This document shows, piece after piece, positions 1-11,960 of a stretch of DNA of 64,000 nt. Source of the DNA: Cymodocea nodosa (taxonomy: Eukaryota > Streptophyta > Magnoliopsida > Alismatales > Cymodoceaceae); assembly GCA_036874045.1 (NCBI GenBank), contig CM072344.1:5552501-5616500 (forward strand), written 5' to 3'. A program made the translations under genes and the position numbers. Positions within the stretch are counted from its first letter, which is position 1, and each line of letters begins with the position of its first letter. The notes beneath the pieces were generated by a model. That model had not been told where the DNA came from and did no database searches. It worked only from the letters and a program-made list of their open reading frames with translations.

Positions 1-1611
1 TTATGCTATATTAAATAACTAGTCGTTAAGTTATATTAACTTTTCATTTAACTAAATGTTAAGTTAACATGTGTTTTTATTGTAAAGCATGATATGTTTT
101 ATAGTTACATTTTCTATATCATATACAATGCACGTTATGACAACTTGTTGAGTTAGTACATTATTTGTATAAAGGTCACGTGAGAACTCCTTGAGTTATA
201 GGCTTAAAGGTTAAAATAGGTTACGTGAGAACTCATTAAGTTAGTGAACAAAAGGTTAAAATGAAGAGACGAACTCGTTAAGTTAGTATTATGCACGTGT
301 TGAAATTAAAGTTTACGAATGTTATATTGTATCACATGAGTTGCACATGTTTAACTCTTTAAGTTAACATAACTACACACGTTGAGTTACTATATTGAAC
401 ACTAAGGTAATGCATTAGGTTAGCGTTATAAACTTAAAGTTATTATTATTTCACGTGGTAAATACCTTATTGTAAAAACATTTATTTATTACTAGATCAA
501 TGAGTTATTAGGATTTTCAGAAACTTGCAACCGTAACTATCCGAAACTCAAACTGTTTTTGGTGAGTTAGCATCTAACCTTTCGAAAGATAACTTAAGTC
601 ATGTTTCCAGGTTACGACATGTGTCTCACTAGTTTTATGATAAAAAGATATTTTGGATACTTAGAAAACTTAACTATCTGATACTTAAACACTTTTCGAT
701 GAGTTAGCATTTAACCTTTTGAAAGACAAGTTAAGCAGGTTTGTTGAGTTAGTGTAACACTTTGGACTTAGTTCATTGAGTAAGCTATAGTACTTGTCAC
801 ATGATTTGGCACATGATGAACTCATTAAGTTAGATACGTTAAGTTATAAATCTACTTGTTTTACTCATTTAGTTAACATTAACACAACAACTTGTTATTA
901 CATTTGATGAAAAAAATTTTGACGAGAAAGTTTATTTTGTAGGAAATTTTTCAAAGATTCAAGATTAATGATTAAAGAAAATTCAAAAGGAAAATGTGGG
1001 TTAGAACGTGTGTATTTTGATGAAGGAAAAAAAGATGTGAAGAGTGGAAAACTAATTATGGTTAAACGTGAAGGAAATGCATGAAATAAATATACAGTAT
1101 AAAAGGCATAGAATTCTCGTTGATCAATTATCCCTACATACCAAACTAAATATATTTTTAGGGATCAAAACACCTCTCCAAGGAAAAGCTCTTAAATAGA
1201 AGAAAATTCAGTGAAGCAGAGAAAGTCAGATATATGTCACTGAAGATTTGAAAAATCAAAAGAAAGCAAATTTAGTGAAGAAGAAAAAGCCAGATATTTG
1301 TCACTAAAGAATTACAGAGGAAGAAGAAGAAGAAAAAGAAAAATCTCAAATAGGTAGAAATGTTTTAAATTCTGCAAATTAGTTTTCTCTATTTGTAGTT
1401 ATGAAATTGATTAGATGAACTATGGTATCGCTATATAATTGCATCTATAATTTTTGAGGAGAATTGAATTGTATATTATAATTGAAACCTTAAATAAAAT
1501 GATTTGATTAAAACAGTGTCTCAACTTGTTTTTAATTTTGAATTTTCAATTATAATTGAAAATGTTGAAAAACACAATTCACCCTCTCTTGTGTAACCAT
1601 TCAATCCTACA
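1..1611 (+). repeat. 5' LTR of E1, 5' end cut by window
   Basis: It aligns throughout with the LTR at 40936-42629 and, reversed, with 5767-7610. It ends in atcctaca two bases before the primer-binding site. By comparison with the other copies, about 160 bp of LTR start are missing. The left third carries many AACTCGTTAAGTTA-type motifs and CACGTG-like boxes; a TATA box lies at 1098. Confidence 0.9.
1098..1106 (+). promoter_or_regulatory. LTR TATA box (TATAAAAGG)
   Basis: TATAAAAGG is kept at the same place in the other LTRs of the family (42179-42187 on +; 6570-6578 and 29151 region on -; 15331 region as a one-base-shorter form). It is followed by the conserved block around gaattctcgttgatcaa, a likely start of R. 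Confidence 0.7.
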
Positions 1612-1613
1612 AG

Positions 1614-1625
1614 TGGTATCAAAGC
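1614..1625 (+). other. Primer-binding site, tRNA-iMet type
   Basis: TGGTATCAAAGC lies two bases after the LTR end and differs by one base from the canonical plant copia TGGTATCAGAGC, complementary to the 3' end of initiator tRNA-Met. It primes minus-strand cDNA synthesis. Confidence 0.9.
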
Positions 1626-1810
1626 TAGTTAATAATCTTTGATATAAAATCGATACCAACTTAATTAATATTAGAGCTTGTTCTACCTTCCTTTTTTAAA
1701 ACAAAAATTAATATGTGAGAATATGTTTAACTTTGTTGATTTTAGCCTCAAGTTGTTTCCGAAAGTTTTAAACAATTTAAAATCTTATAAGTTGAAAAAT
1801 CTAAGGTAAG

Positions 1811-3691
1811 ATGGCTATTGGAAATGGTAATTTTTCTTTGTATGAAGGCCAAAATCTTAACCGTCTTCCTTTATTTGACGAAATACATTTTGAATATTGG
1901 AAATATAGGATGACAGTCTTTCTTAAAAGTATAGATCACAAGTTGTGGTTCATGATTTCTAAACCATATAATCTATTAACTACTCCTTATAATACTTGGA
2001 CAATTACTGAAAAAGAAAATGAAACTCTAAATGCAAAAGGTTTAAATATCTTATTTTGTGCATTGAGTTATGAACAGTTTAGTAAAGTGTTGGCATATAT
2101 ATTTGCTTATGAGGTGTGGCATGCGCTAGAAGTTTCATATGAAGGTACTTCTCAAGTTAAAGAGACTAAGATTAATATGTTAATTCATAAGTATGAACTC
2201 TTTAAGATGCATGAAGATGAAAGTATTTCTAAGATGTTTTCTAGATTCCTAGTTATCATAAACTCTTTAAAATGCTTAGGAAAGAATTTTGAATAGAAGG
2301 ATTTGGTGAGAAAAATTCTCAGATCCCTAAGTTCTAAATGGTCTCAAAAAGTGACATCAATTGAGGAATCACGAAACTTAAATGTTTATACTATAAATGA
2401 ACTTATAGGAAATTTAACTACTTATGAAGTTCAATTAAATGATTCACTGAGTCACAACAAATTAAAAATGAAGAAAGAAATAGCCTTCAAAATTAATTCA
2501 GATTTTGAAATATCAACTGATTCTGATGAGGATTTGATTCTGCTGACTAGGAAATCCTCAACATCAAAGTCATTGAATGAAAAAAATTCTTCATCCAAAA
2601 AGTATGTATGTTACAACTACAAGAAACCTAGACATCTTTCTCTAAATTGTCCTATAAGGAAAAATAAAAAACAAAGTAGGACAAATCAGAAGAAGAATGC
2701 TCAAAAAACTCAAAAAAAGTTTTATAAGAAAAAGACTTTGAATGTCACTTGGGATGACACGTTAGAAGAGTCTGAATCTAAGGAATTATCATCAAAATCT
2801 TCACATTCAGAAGAAGAACAAGAGTCAGAAGACATTGTTTATGTGTGCTTCATGGTAGATGAGTCTGAGGCAATATCTGATCCAAAAAGTCATTCAGATT
2901 TTAACTTTGATGAATTATTATGTGCTTATCATGCATTATTACAAAAACTTAAAGTTTGTAAACTAGAAAATAAGAATATTAGAAACTCTTTGTCCATTAT
3001 GGAAGAAGAAAATCATTTCGTGTCTACTACTTTAGAAAAGTTTAAATGTGATAATGAAAATTATGCTATAGATTTGCATAAATTTAGATTTAATGAATGT
3101 GTCTTGCATGAACAAATATAGAATATAAATGATAAAAAATTGAAGATTGAATTTGAAAATGAAAAGTTGAGAAACAACATAAATGATCTTGAGTTAGAGA
3201 TTGATAAATTAAAGATGAGAGAGCTAGATTTAAATTCCACCATTGAGTAATGGAATTTAAGTCAAACTAAGTTAGACAAGCTAACTAGTACCCCTACAAT
3301 GTCATATAAATTTGGCTTAGGATTTGATTATCTTGAATTCCCTGAATCTCAAACCAACAAAGGATTTATTAGTTACAATTCAAGTAAATCTAAGACTAAA
3401 ATTCCTTTTATCATGAAACAAGGTAATAAATATGTAGAAGTAGGTACTTCAAGGGATGAATCATGCAGTTATAATATAAATAAATGTGATTTATCTAAAT
3501 GTACTTCTAACATGACTATCAATGTTTCTAAAAATCTTGTTTCTTATTTCGAAAATTCAGTTACTAATGTTTCTAAAATTTCAGACAATTGTAGTAAACT
3601 AGAAATTCAGAAACCTAAGCATGAAATTCAAAACATTGGTATTAGACCAATTACTAGTTATGCATGTTCTTTATCTAAAATTCATGTGTAG
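1811..3691 (+). pseudogene. gag: Copia gag polyprotein (capsid, zinc knuckle, coiled-coil tail), degenerate
   Basis: A start at 1811 opens a frame that continues to 3691, broken by stops at 2294-2296, 3119-3121 and 3248-3250. The N-terminal part begins with the copia gag pattern (Leu-Pro-x-Phe-Asp then Tyr-Trp-Lys-Tyr-Arg-Met). Next comes a CX2CX4HX4C zinc knuckle near 2607-2652 in which the second Cys is Tyr and the Gly before His is Arg. A Lys-rich, then Ser/Glu-rich stretch follows, then a heptad-like coiled coil (about 2940-3245). Coiled-coil-rich gag tails are typical of Sireviruses. The knuckle changes fit G-to-A transitions. It would form the virus-like particle in the cytoplasm; here it is surely non-functional. 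Confidence 0.85.
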
Positions 3692-4022
3692 AAAAAGATT
3701 TTATATGTACAAAAAATTTAAATACAAGTACAAAATCTTTGTACGAACTTACTGAAATGTATGAGCATGACCAAAATAAATTAACATCTGATAAAAATCA
3801 ATTTAGTCTTGGTTATACTACATCTAAAATAAAAAAAATATTAATAAGAGCAATAATTCTATAAGTGAGTACGAAGTTAATGATAAATCAATAGTACTTA
3901 CAAGTAATAAGAATATAAATTATAATGTTAGACTGTTTTTAAACAAAAAGAAGAAATATGCTTTCAATGAACTCAGTCCTCAAAGACATTAGGTACCAAG
4001 AAATAGTTCTTAATGTGTTTTG

Positions 4023-5766
4023 TAGGAGAAAACAACATCAAAATGGATTTTGGATAGTAGAGCATCAAGTCACATGACTAGACAGAAAAACCTACTGAAA
4101 AATTTTACAAATACTAAGAAAAGAAATGTAATATTTGGAAACAAAAGCAATGATAAAATCATAGGTATGGGTAATGTTCAAATAACTCCTACTTGTGTTA
4201 TTTTGAATGTACTATATGTAGAAAACCTAGGATTTAATTTGTTGAGTGTTATAAAATTAATTGATAATGGATACTATGTACTATTTGAAGATAATGTATG
4301 CAAAATTATTGATAAAATTGCAGATGAACTTAAGTTTATTACTATAAGAAAAGGTTCTATATGTATTTTATCTTTACCTTCTAGAGTAGTTGATTTAAAT
4401 TCATGTTTGCTAGTTGAAACTAGTGATGCATATCTTTGGCGTAAAAGGATCGAGCATATAAATATGAAACTATTACATAAATTATCTAGAAAAATTTAGT
4501 GAGAGGTTTACCAAAGATTAAGTACTCAAAAGATTTCATGTGTGATGCATGTGAGTTAGGTAAACTTCATAAAAACTCTTTTAAATCCAAAATTGATATA
4601 TTAAGCAAGAGAGTCTTAGAACTTATACATATGGATCTATTTGGACCAACAAGAACCATGAGTCTTGGTGGTAAACGATATGTATTTATTTTAGTAGATG
4701 ACTTCTCTAGATACACTTGGGTATATTTTCTAGCAACTAAGACAAAAGATTTTGAAACGTTTAAAATGTATTGCAATCTTGTTCAAAATAAATAAAGTGT
4801 TTCTATTCAAAAACTTAGGAGTGATCATGGTACTGAATTTGAAAATGATCAAATGGATAATTACTGTAAAGATCATGGCATTGATCACATATATTCTTTT
4901 CCAATAGCACCTTCTCAAAATGGTGTTGTTGAGAGAAAAAATCGATCACTTCAGGAAATGGTCAGAACTATGTTAAATAAATATAATTTACCTCAAAACC
5001 TTTAGGCTGAAGTAATGAATACAACTTGTTATATTATTAATAGAAGTCATTTAAGACCTCTTGTTAATAAAACTCCTTTTGAAATTATGTATGATAGGTT
5101 TCCAAAAATTTCCAATATGAAACCATTTGGCTGTAAGTGTTTTATTCTTAGCACTAAGGATAAAAGAGATAAATTTCAAGCTAAAGTCGATGAAGGAATT
5201 TTTGTAAGTTACTCTACTAGAAGTAAAGCCTATAGAGTTTATAATAAGACTTCTAGAACTATTGAAGAAACCCTTCATGTGAGCTTCAATGAAAATTCTT
5301 TTAGAGAATCAAAATCTAAAGCTCATAATGATGATATGATCAATTTCCTAAAAGAATTTGAGATTAATAAAGAGATCGAAGATTTATTTGAGAAAATTAA
5401 AAATATAAACTTAAATGATTAAACTAATGATCAAAATGATGTACTTTCAGATATTGATGGAATATTGAGGAAAATCATAGAAATTAGCATTATTCTTCAT
5501 CACATCCCATCACTCAAGTCATTGGTAACATTAATGAGGGAGTAAAAACTAGGGCTTCAGTAAATTTAAATAATATGTGTATGTTCGTTTCTATGGTGGA
5601 ACCAAAGAATATGGAAGAAGCATTATCTGATGAAAATTGGATAGTGGTAATGTAAGATGAACTAAATCAATTCATAAGAAATGATGTGTGGGAATTAGTT
5701 TCTCTACCAAAAAATCAATCCATAATAGGTATAAAATGGATCTTTAGAAATAAAACTAATGAGACT
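4023..5766 (+). pseudogene. pol: Copia pol, 5' half: protease, GAG-pre-integrase, integrase, start of RT
   Basis: The protease motif is visible from 4044 (Trp-Ile-Leu-Asp-Ser-x-Ala-Ser-Ser-His) but the catalytic-loop Gly of Asp-Ser-Gly is Arg. A GAG-pre-integrase zinc region (4430-4590) and the integrase core (4610-5200, with His-Met-Asp-Leu-Phe-Gly-Pro and Tyr-Ser... Val-Glu-Arg signatures) follow. The frame changes at about 4499, and stops occur at 4793-4795, 5003-5005 (TAG where the family has Trp), 5420-5422 and 5653-5655 (TAA where E2 has Gln). The RT start reaches 5766, where E2 interrupts; coding resumes at 16096. Confidence 0.85.
5762..5766 (+). other. Target-site duplication of E2, left copy (agact)
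   Basis: agact at 5762-5766 is repeated exactly at 16091-16095, flanking E2. Five bp is the normal size for LTR retrotransposon integrases. Removing E2 and one copy restores the RT frame. Confidence 0.95.
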
Positions 5767-7610
5767 TGTAGGATCGTATGGCTACATAAGAGGGGGGTGA
5801 ATTGTTTATTTTTAATATTTTCTGAAATATTATTGAAACTTTAAAACTCAAAAACAAGTCGAGACATTGTTTTCATAAAATCATTTTTATTCAATGTTTC
5901 AATTACAATATACAATTCAATTCTCCTCAGAAATTGTAGATGCAATTATATTTCGATACCATATATCATCTAAACAATTTCATAACTACAAACAGAGAAA
6001 ACTAATTTATGGAATTTAAAACTTTTCTCCTTGTTTGAGATCTTTCTTCTTCTTCAGCAATTCTTTAGTGACGAATATCTTGTCTTTTCATGCTTCACCG
6101 AATTTGCTTTCTTCTATACTTCAAATCTTCAGTGACGAAAATCTTACCTTTTTATGCTTCACTGAACTTTCTTCCTTCTGATACTTCAAATCTTCAGTGA
6201 CGAAAATCTTACCTTTTTATGCTTCATTAAACTTTCTTCCTTCTGATACTTCAAATCTTCAGTGACGAAAATCTTACCTTTTTATGCTTCACTGAACTTT
6301 CTTCCTTCTGAAGCTTCAAATCTTCAATGACGAAAATCTTACCTTTTTATGCTTCACTGAACTTTCTTCCTTTTGATACCTCAAATCTTCAGTGACGAAA
6401 ATCTTACCTTTTTATGCTTCACTGAACTTTCTTCCACGTGAGAGATTTTCCCCGAGAAGGTGTTTTTGATCCCTAAAAAGATTTTTCTTTTGGTGTGCAG
6501 GGATGGTTTGATCCTTGAAAAGATTTTCTTTTTGTGTGCAAGGATAAATTGATCAACGAGAATTCTATGCCTTTTATACCGTATCTTCATTTCATGTATA
6601 TCCTTCACGTTTAACCACCACCAGTTTTCCACTTCTCTATGTCTTTTCTTTTTCCTTCATCGAAACACACACGTTCTAACCCATGTTTATATTTCGAATT
6701 TTCTTTAATCATCAGTCCTAGATCTCTGAAAAATTTCCTGCAAAATAAACTTTCTCGTCCAAAAGTTTTTCATCAGTGTAATAAGAAGTCGTTACTTTAA
6801 TGTTAACTAAACGAGTAACACAAGTATATATATAACTTAACGAGTTCCTCATGTGCCATTTCACGTGACAAGTACTGTAGCTAACTCAACGAACTAAGTC
6901 TGTGGTATTATGCTAATTCAACGAACCATCTCCGTTGTGTTATGATAACTCAACGAACCATCTCCGTTGTTTTATGATAACTCAACGAACCAGTAATAAA
7001 CAAATGTTTTTATAATAAGAATTTTACCATGTGCAAAAATAACAACTTAAGTTTATAACGCTAACCTAACGTGTTGCCTTAGTGTTCAATATAGCAACTC
7101 AACGCGTTTAGTTATGTTAACTTAACGAGTTAAACATGTGCACCTCACATGATACAATACAACATTCGTAACTTATAATTTCACCACGTGTATAACACTA
7201 ACTTAACAAGTTCGTCTCTTCTTTTACTCACTAACTCAACGAGTTATCACGTGACCTATTTTAACCTTTAAGCATCTAACTTAACGAGTTCTCACGTGAC
7301 TTCTATACAAACAAAACTCTAACTTAACGAGTTGTCTAAACATGCACTGTTCATGATACAGAAGATATAACATTAAAACATATCATGCTTTTCAATAAAA
7401 ACACACGTTAACTTAACGTTTAGCTAAATGAGAAATTAATGCAACGAAACGACTAGTTATTAACTTCAGATCCAATACAGACAAGTATTTATATCAGTAA
7501 GCTTTTTCTGTATTAATTGATGATTTTAATTTCTTTTCATAAGCAATAGTAATTGAGCAAATATGATTATTTTCATTCAGCACACATCATTAAAACAAAA
7601 ATACTCAACA
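5767..7610 (-). repeat. 3' LTR of E2 (1844 bp)
   Basis: On the minus strand it starts TGTTGAGTATTTTTG and ends ATCCTACA, so TG...CA is present. It is preceded in element sense by the PPT at 7611-7625. It holds a TATA box (rc of 6570-6578), a five-unit 65-bp tandem array near 6121-6445 and, at 6800-7440, about a dozen AACTYAACGAGTT-like palindromic motifs, several followed by TCACGTGA. Confidence 0.95.
6121..6445 (-). repeat. 65-bp tandem repeat (about 5 units) inside E2 LTR
   Basis: The string tcaaatcttcagtgacg recurs at 6121, 6186, 6251, 6316 and 6381, an exact 65-bp period; one degenerate unit precedes it. Each unit holds TTCAGTGA and, about 25 nt on, TCACTGAA, an 8-bp inverted repeat able to form a hairpin. 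The other E2 LTR carries 4-5 units (14944-15195), while E1 LTRs and the solo LTR have only one or two degenerate units. Confidence 0.9.
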
Positions 7611-7625
7611 ATCTCCCCCTTTTTG
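7611..7625 (-). other. Polypurine tract of E2
   Basis: On the minus strand this reads AAAAAGGGGGAGAT directly against the LTR start TGTTGAG. It primes plus-strand cDNA. A second PPT-like run (minus-strand reading TAGGGGGAGA) lies at about 7918-7928; multiplied PPTs are reported for Sireviruses. Confidence 0.85.
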
Positions 7626-8112
7626 ATGATGACAAAACCATATTAAATCAATTATGAAATATGTATAACTCAACAAAGCACCCTTCATTGGGTTAACTTT
7701 TAATTCAACAAACTTGTTTGTTGACTTAAGTTCACTTAAGCTATTTCTATTATTTGTGTAAATTTTACCTCTCAGAACTAAAACTCTAAAATGTCAATAA
7801 TTATATAAGTATCAGTTTTCTAATTATCATCTGTCAAATTACAATAACCATTTAAATAGCATCTCCTTTTATAATATATATATGCAATTAAGATCATAAT
7901 CATCTTTTTATAATATTTCTCCCCCTATTTGTCATTAATAAAAAAGATAATTACAAAGAATATATATACATATATAAGAGAATTACAATTACAACAACTC
8001 TTTCTGTAAACAAGAATAATAATTGCAGATATTTACAGAAAAATGTATTGTTCAATGAATCAAACAAGTAATACAAACATTACATTTTGTATTCAGAAAC
8101 AAACAAAAATAG
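7626..8112 (-). other. E2 3' untranslated stretch between accessory ORF and PPT
   Basis: No ORF is seen. It contains a CGTTGAGTTA-like motif pair (about 7660-7740), long AT runs and the extra PPT-like sequence at 7918-7928. E1 keeps the matching stretch at about 40500-40921. Confidence 0.6.
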
Positions 8113-10398
8113 TTAGTGACCCCTCCTAAGTATATCACTTATAGCATTACATATTTTATCTCCTAGATGCCTAATATCATTTCTGATGTCATTAAGCACT
8201 GCATCTAAGTCAGGAAGTAGCTGGGTTTGCTATTCTGCTTGAATTGAATAACTTTGTTGTTGTTGTTGTTGTATATGGTCTGTATCAGGTTGTTGTTGTT
8301 GTTGTCGTTGAGGTTTATGCATGGCCTGGAATTTTTGCAAATCTTTGACACTAAATGCTCTCATGCCTTTAGGTTCAGAGGGCCAGTCGGATAAATTCAA
8401 TTGGCTTACAATGAGTCTACATACAGCATCACCATAAAATAACTTTGAACTCATATGCTGTAGTTGAGAAGTGAAAACATCAAACCAATTGATTTGAATT
8501 CTATTCAGCAAGCTATAAGTTGCATATAAACAACTTCTGCTGACTTCCATATTGTGTCCAACTCTCTGAAATAAATTTGCATGTAATATAATTGCAATAA
8601 ACCTTGCCTCTGCATTCAGATTTTCCATTAATCTCATTTCAGAATATACATCTGGAATTTTTGATAAAGACTGAATGTTCCATTCTAGTTGTCTTATCAT
8701 GTCAAATATGTTGGTAACAACAACACCTTCATTCTTTAATCCCAAAACTTCAAAAATTAACTCAGGAGACAATAGAAACTCCTATTCATTTATTTGAGTC
8801 TTCAGAAAATTTTCATTCTTGACTAGATTGCTATAAAAAGCTGCAATAAGCATTGTGTATTGCTTCCATTTCGTTCCTATTGGCAAGAATTTAATGAGGC
8901 CTTGAAACTCAAATAGATCTCTTATGTCCATCAAATTTTTGAATTTTATTGGACGAGCATGCAGAATCTGACATATAATCAGATTATTGTATTTCTGCAA
9001 TGCTTCTTTAGATCTAAAATGAATTGTATTACCTTGAATGTTTAACATTGTACACAAAGAAGGTGATACCTGAAGCCGTGATTCAGAGTTTAATTCATCT
9101 TCAGGAACCTCTTCTTCAAAATGAATGTCATGTTGTTCCTCTTCCAAAATATTATCTTGAAGTTGCTCAGGTAAGCTTGATTCTCCAGCTTCAATAGTGT
9201 TAGGAATATTGTCAATATGTTCAACATTCATTTGTTCAGTCTCTATAGAATGTTCAGAGTACAATTTTTCCACAAATTCTACAGCCGATGTATCTGTCTG
9301 TAATTGTTCATTTTGTTCAACAAATATTTCCATTGATTCATGCTGTGAATTCTCAGACTCTGCTTCTATAGAAGGCTGGTTAACTTTTAGCTCTTTTGGA
9401 GTCTTAACAATTTCAATATTTGCTACTTCAGACAATTCAGCCTCTGAACTAGTTACTGCCTCAACATTGTCAATTATATCTACAATAACTTGTTCAATGT
9501 CAGGTGCCTGATGCTCTGATTTGTCAATTTCTACATCATCAGGACTTGTATTAATAGAAAAACTTTAGCTCATATTTGACTTGTATTTCTTCTCAAGCTT
9601 TCTAGCAAGGGAAAATAAAGTCTCATTATCTTCATCAGTTTCAGTGTGTTCGGAACTGATGAGTTTATCAGATGCACAATAAGGTACAATGTCTAGACAT
9701 ACATTGTCCTTTGGAAATAAATTTTCATCTGATTGTCCTTTTCCAATAGACTTTGTTTCCTTAGAAATAATTTTTCTGATTTTTCTTCTTCTATAACATT
9801 TCTGTTTCTCCTCTTCAAGTATTGCTGTTTTCTTTTCAAATTGCTCCATAAAAGTTTTCTGCTTTAATTCTTCTAAGGCATTTTCTATTGCAACGGCCTT
9901 TCGAAGACTATCAACTTTTGTTTTGTCTACAACAATATCTGATTCTACTTGTTTTGAATATAAAGGAGTAGGGACAACTGATTCATGCTCTTCCTCAAAT
10001 GCATGTAGTCTTGTACCGTTTATAGGAGTTTGAGGAGTTCTATTTGATGAACCTACACCTTTTTCCAAATATTTTGCATACTGTTCCAAAAATGCAATCT
10101 CAGTACATTTCATTCTGTATTCTCTATTATATTTACTTCGAATACCCATGTATGTAATACTTGCATTAGTATGTTAAAGTTCTTGTCTAACTTCATCTAA
10201 TATATCTTGAGAAAAGAAGTAATCTCTATAAAGTTCTTCTAACCTTTTGTCCACTCGAAATATTTTCTTGAACCAAATACGTGGAACTTCATCATTCTCT
10301 ATTTCTTTTCCTTTTGCATCTCTTCTGCTTTTGCCTTTTCCTTTGCCACGACCTTTGTAGAACTTGGAGACCATCGTCATAGGTTGTAACAGCAACAA
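8113..10398 (-). pseudogene. Accessory ORF downstream of copia pol (about 760 codons), homologous to the gypsy accessory ORFs
   Basis: Four open pieces (10398-10174, 10149-9565, 9435-8782, 8772-8230) lie in one minus frame separated by single stops; a last TAG at 8230-8232 is followed by 38 more open codons to 8113. The N-terminus has a basic Gly-Lys-Arg tract resembling a nuclear signal, then a Lys/Glu-rich middle and a very acidic Glu/Gln region. From about 9030 to 8380 lies a globular domain: Phe-x-Ser-Lys-Glu-Ala...Lys-Tyr, Leu-Phe-Glu-Phe-Gln-Gly-Leu, Phe-Tyr-x-Asn-Leu, Gly-Leu-Lys-Asn-Glu-Gly and Lys-Leu-Phe-Tyr-Gly-Asp. The same blocks occur in order at 26157-28373, 51843-54104 and 62039-64000. 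A Gln-rich tail follows. The layout recalls the 'putative plant transposon protein' domain (PF20167); that match is a guess. Function unknown. Confidence 0.8.
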
Positions 10399-10454
10399 GC
10401 GGGAAAGATTTTCTTGACAAAGTTTACAAATAACCTAAGTCCCCGTGTTATAAG

Positions 10455-10490
10455 TGTTTAAATAGGGTTTTTAGGCGTATAACTCAACGT
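10455..10490 (-). promoter_or_regulatory. Putative promoter of the E2 accessory ORF
   Basis: On the minus strand a CGTTGAGTTA-type motif (rc of 10481-10490) is followed about 16 nt on by TATTTAAA (rc of 10457-10464), some 60-90 nt before the accessory ORF. The gypsy copy has the same order before its accessory ORF (25870-26060: motifs, then TTATTTAAAC). This is inference from position and conservation. Confidence 0.4.
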
Positions 10491-10498
10491 GAAGATAA

Positions 10499-11960
10499 GT
10501 CGGGTTTAGAAATGAAATAAATATTGAATAAAGTTTATTCAATCAAGGTACCCGAAATATTCAAGTATAACTCGTTAAGTTAACTAACCTAATGAGTAAA
10601 ATGCTGTCTAGAGGCAGTTTTACACGTTACCTTATCTAATATAACGTCTAGTTAGTACACTTAAACAAGTTTCAAATGCTTCCAACTAAAACCTTCCAAA
10701 AACAACACACATGCTAAACTTAACATTATCTTGAGAACATTGTAAACTATTTGAACATTTTGTCTTTTGAATCTAGAATAGTTTATTTGTCTTTTTAAAT
10801 AATTTCATCAAGATTTTAAGAGGACATTAATTCAGATTAAGTAAGATTTGTATTTTAAATTATATTAATCTGTTTTTGACATTGTTAATGCTCCCCTACA
10901 AATATACTTCAAATATATTCAATCAAAATACAAAATATACTTGTAGTGACAATAGATGTTAAGTATAACTATACTTTTACATTTTCTTTTCAAAGACTTC
11001 CGTTATCCTGACATCATCAAAAATGATTTCCAGAATCAATTTCTACTATATATGAATCAAAACACAACTTTGAACTCAATTCGATTAATTCAAGGAGAAT
11101 AAAAGAATGTATCTCAAATAAATGTTTTCAAAAGTACTAATGCTGATTCAATAAATCGGTAGTCATATTGGTATAAACTATATGCGATTCAAAGATATCT
11201 GTAATTAATGAAACAACTTTTTCTTTTCAAAACAGTAAATATTGATAATTTTCTTTAAAAGTTAGTTTGAAAAGCTTGAATCATACAAGAGCTTTCTAAT
11301 GTACCCGTGTAATGAGCTTTCAGTCTACAATCCCAGATCTGATCAGGACCTTAGGTTGCCAGATTTAAAGAATCCTTTTTCAGGACAACAATCCTTACAT
11401 ACCTATCTGCTCAAGTACAAAAGGCTTGTGATCAAACTAATCAATAAACTCTCAAAAATTTTCACTTTGTAAGCACTTTTCATTTTAAGCACAGTATATA
11501 TGTATTCCATTAATACAGATGCAATAAAACACAAATCTCATACAATTTTTACTTCTATGATTATACTGAGAATATGAATCAATTTCAATAAGCTTATACT
11601 TTTGATTAGTAGTTTAAGACGAGTTACATATAACTTATTCTACAAGTTTAATCAATTAAGTCAAATTTATGCATGATCATATGCATTTTCCTCGATTCAA
11701 AGAAAACATTTAATCAAAATTTCAGAATGTCAGAAGTATTTAATGTTTTTCATTTACACTTCCACTTAAAATCGTAAAAATCATTAAAATTGATAAACTA
11801 CTTAAAATCAATAAGATACTACTATGATTTTACAATAAATACATAGTATCTTAAGCAGCAGTTTAGATATTACTTTAGATATTTATAATAAGTATATAAT
11901 ATCTATGAGGTGAACAACATCATCAATAATATTTATCTTTTTATGTGGAGTTTAAGCATT
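10499..11960 (-). other. Post-pol non-coding block of the copia family, partly shared with gypsy E3
   Basis: No ORF is seen. In element sense it runs from the end of RNase H to the accessory ORF. About 10890-11760 matches 34440-35370 of gypsy E3; for example, both contain AAATCTGGCAACCTAAG followed by a CCTGATCAGAT block. E1 has the same block in pieces (17437-17760, 37625-37918, 39756-40262). Its downstream edge reads TATTTGTAGGGG in copia and TATTTGCAGG in E3, resembling a 3' splice site, so an intron or subgenomic-expression role is possible. Confidence 0.7.

Noticed and set aside
6121-6445. CRISPR-like array
   Set aside because: Direct tandem repeats without unique spacers, inside a plant LTR.
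8230-8340. Gln-rich tail as a functional prion-like domain
   Set aside because: CAA/CAG runs expand easily by slippage; the ORF is broken and the gypsy copies lack the tail.
8782-9511. Plus-strand ORF at 9197-9511 over the accessory ORF
   Set aside because: Ser/Thr/Cys-rich shadow of the acidic minus-strand ORF; the conserved motifs are on the minus strand.
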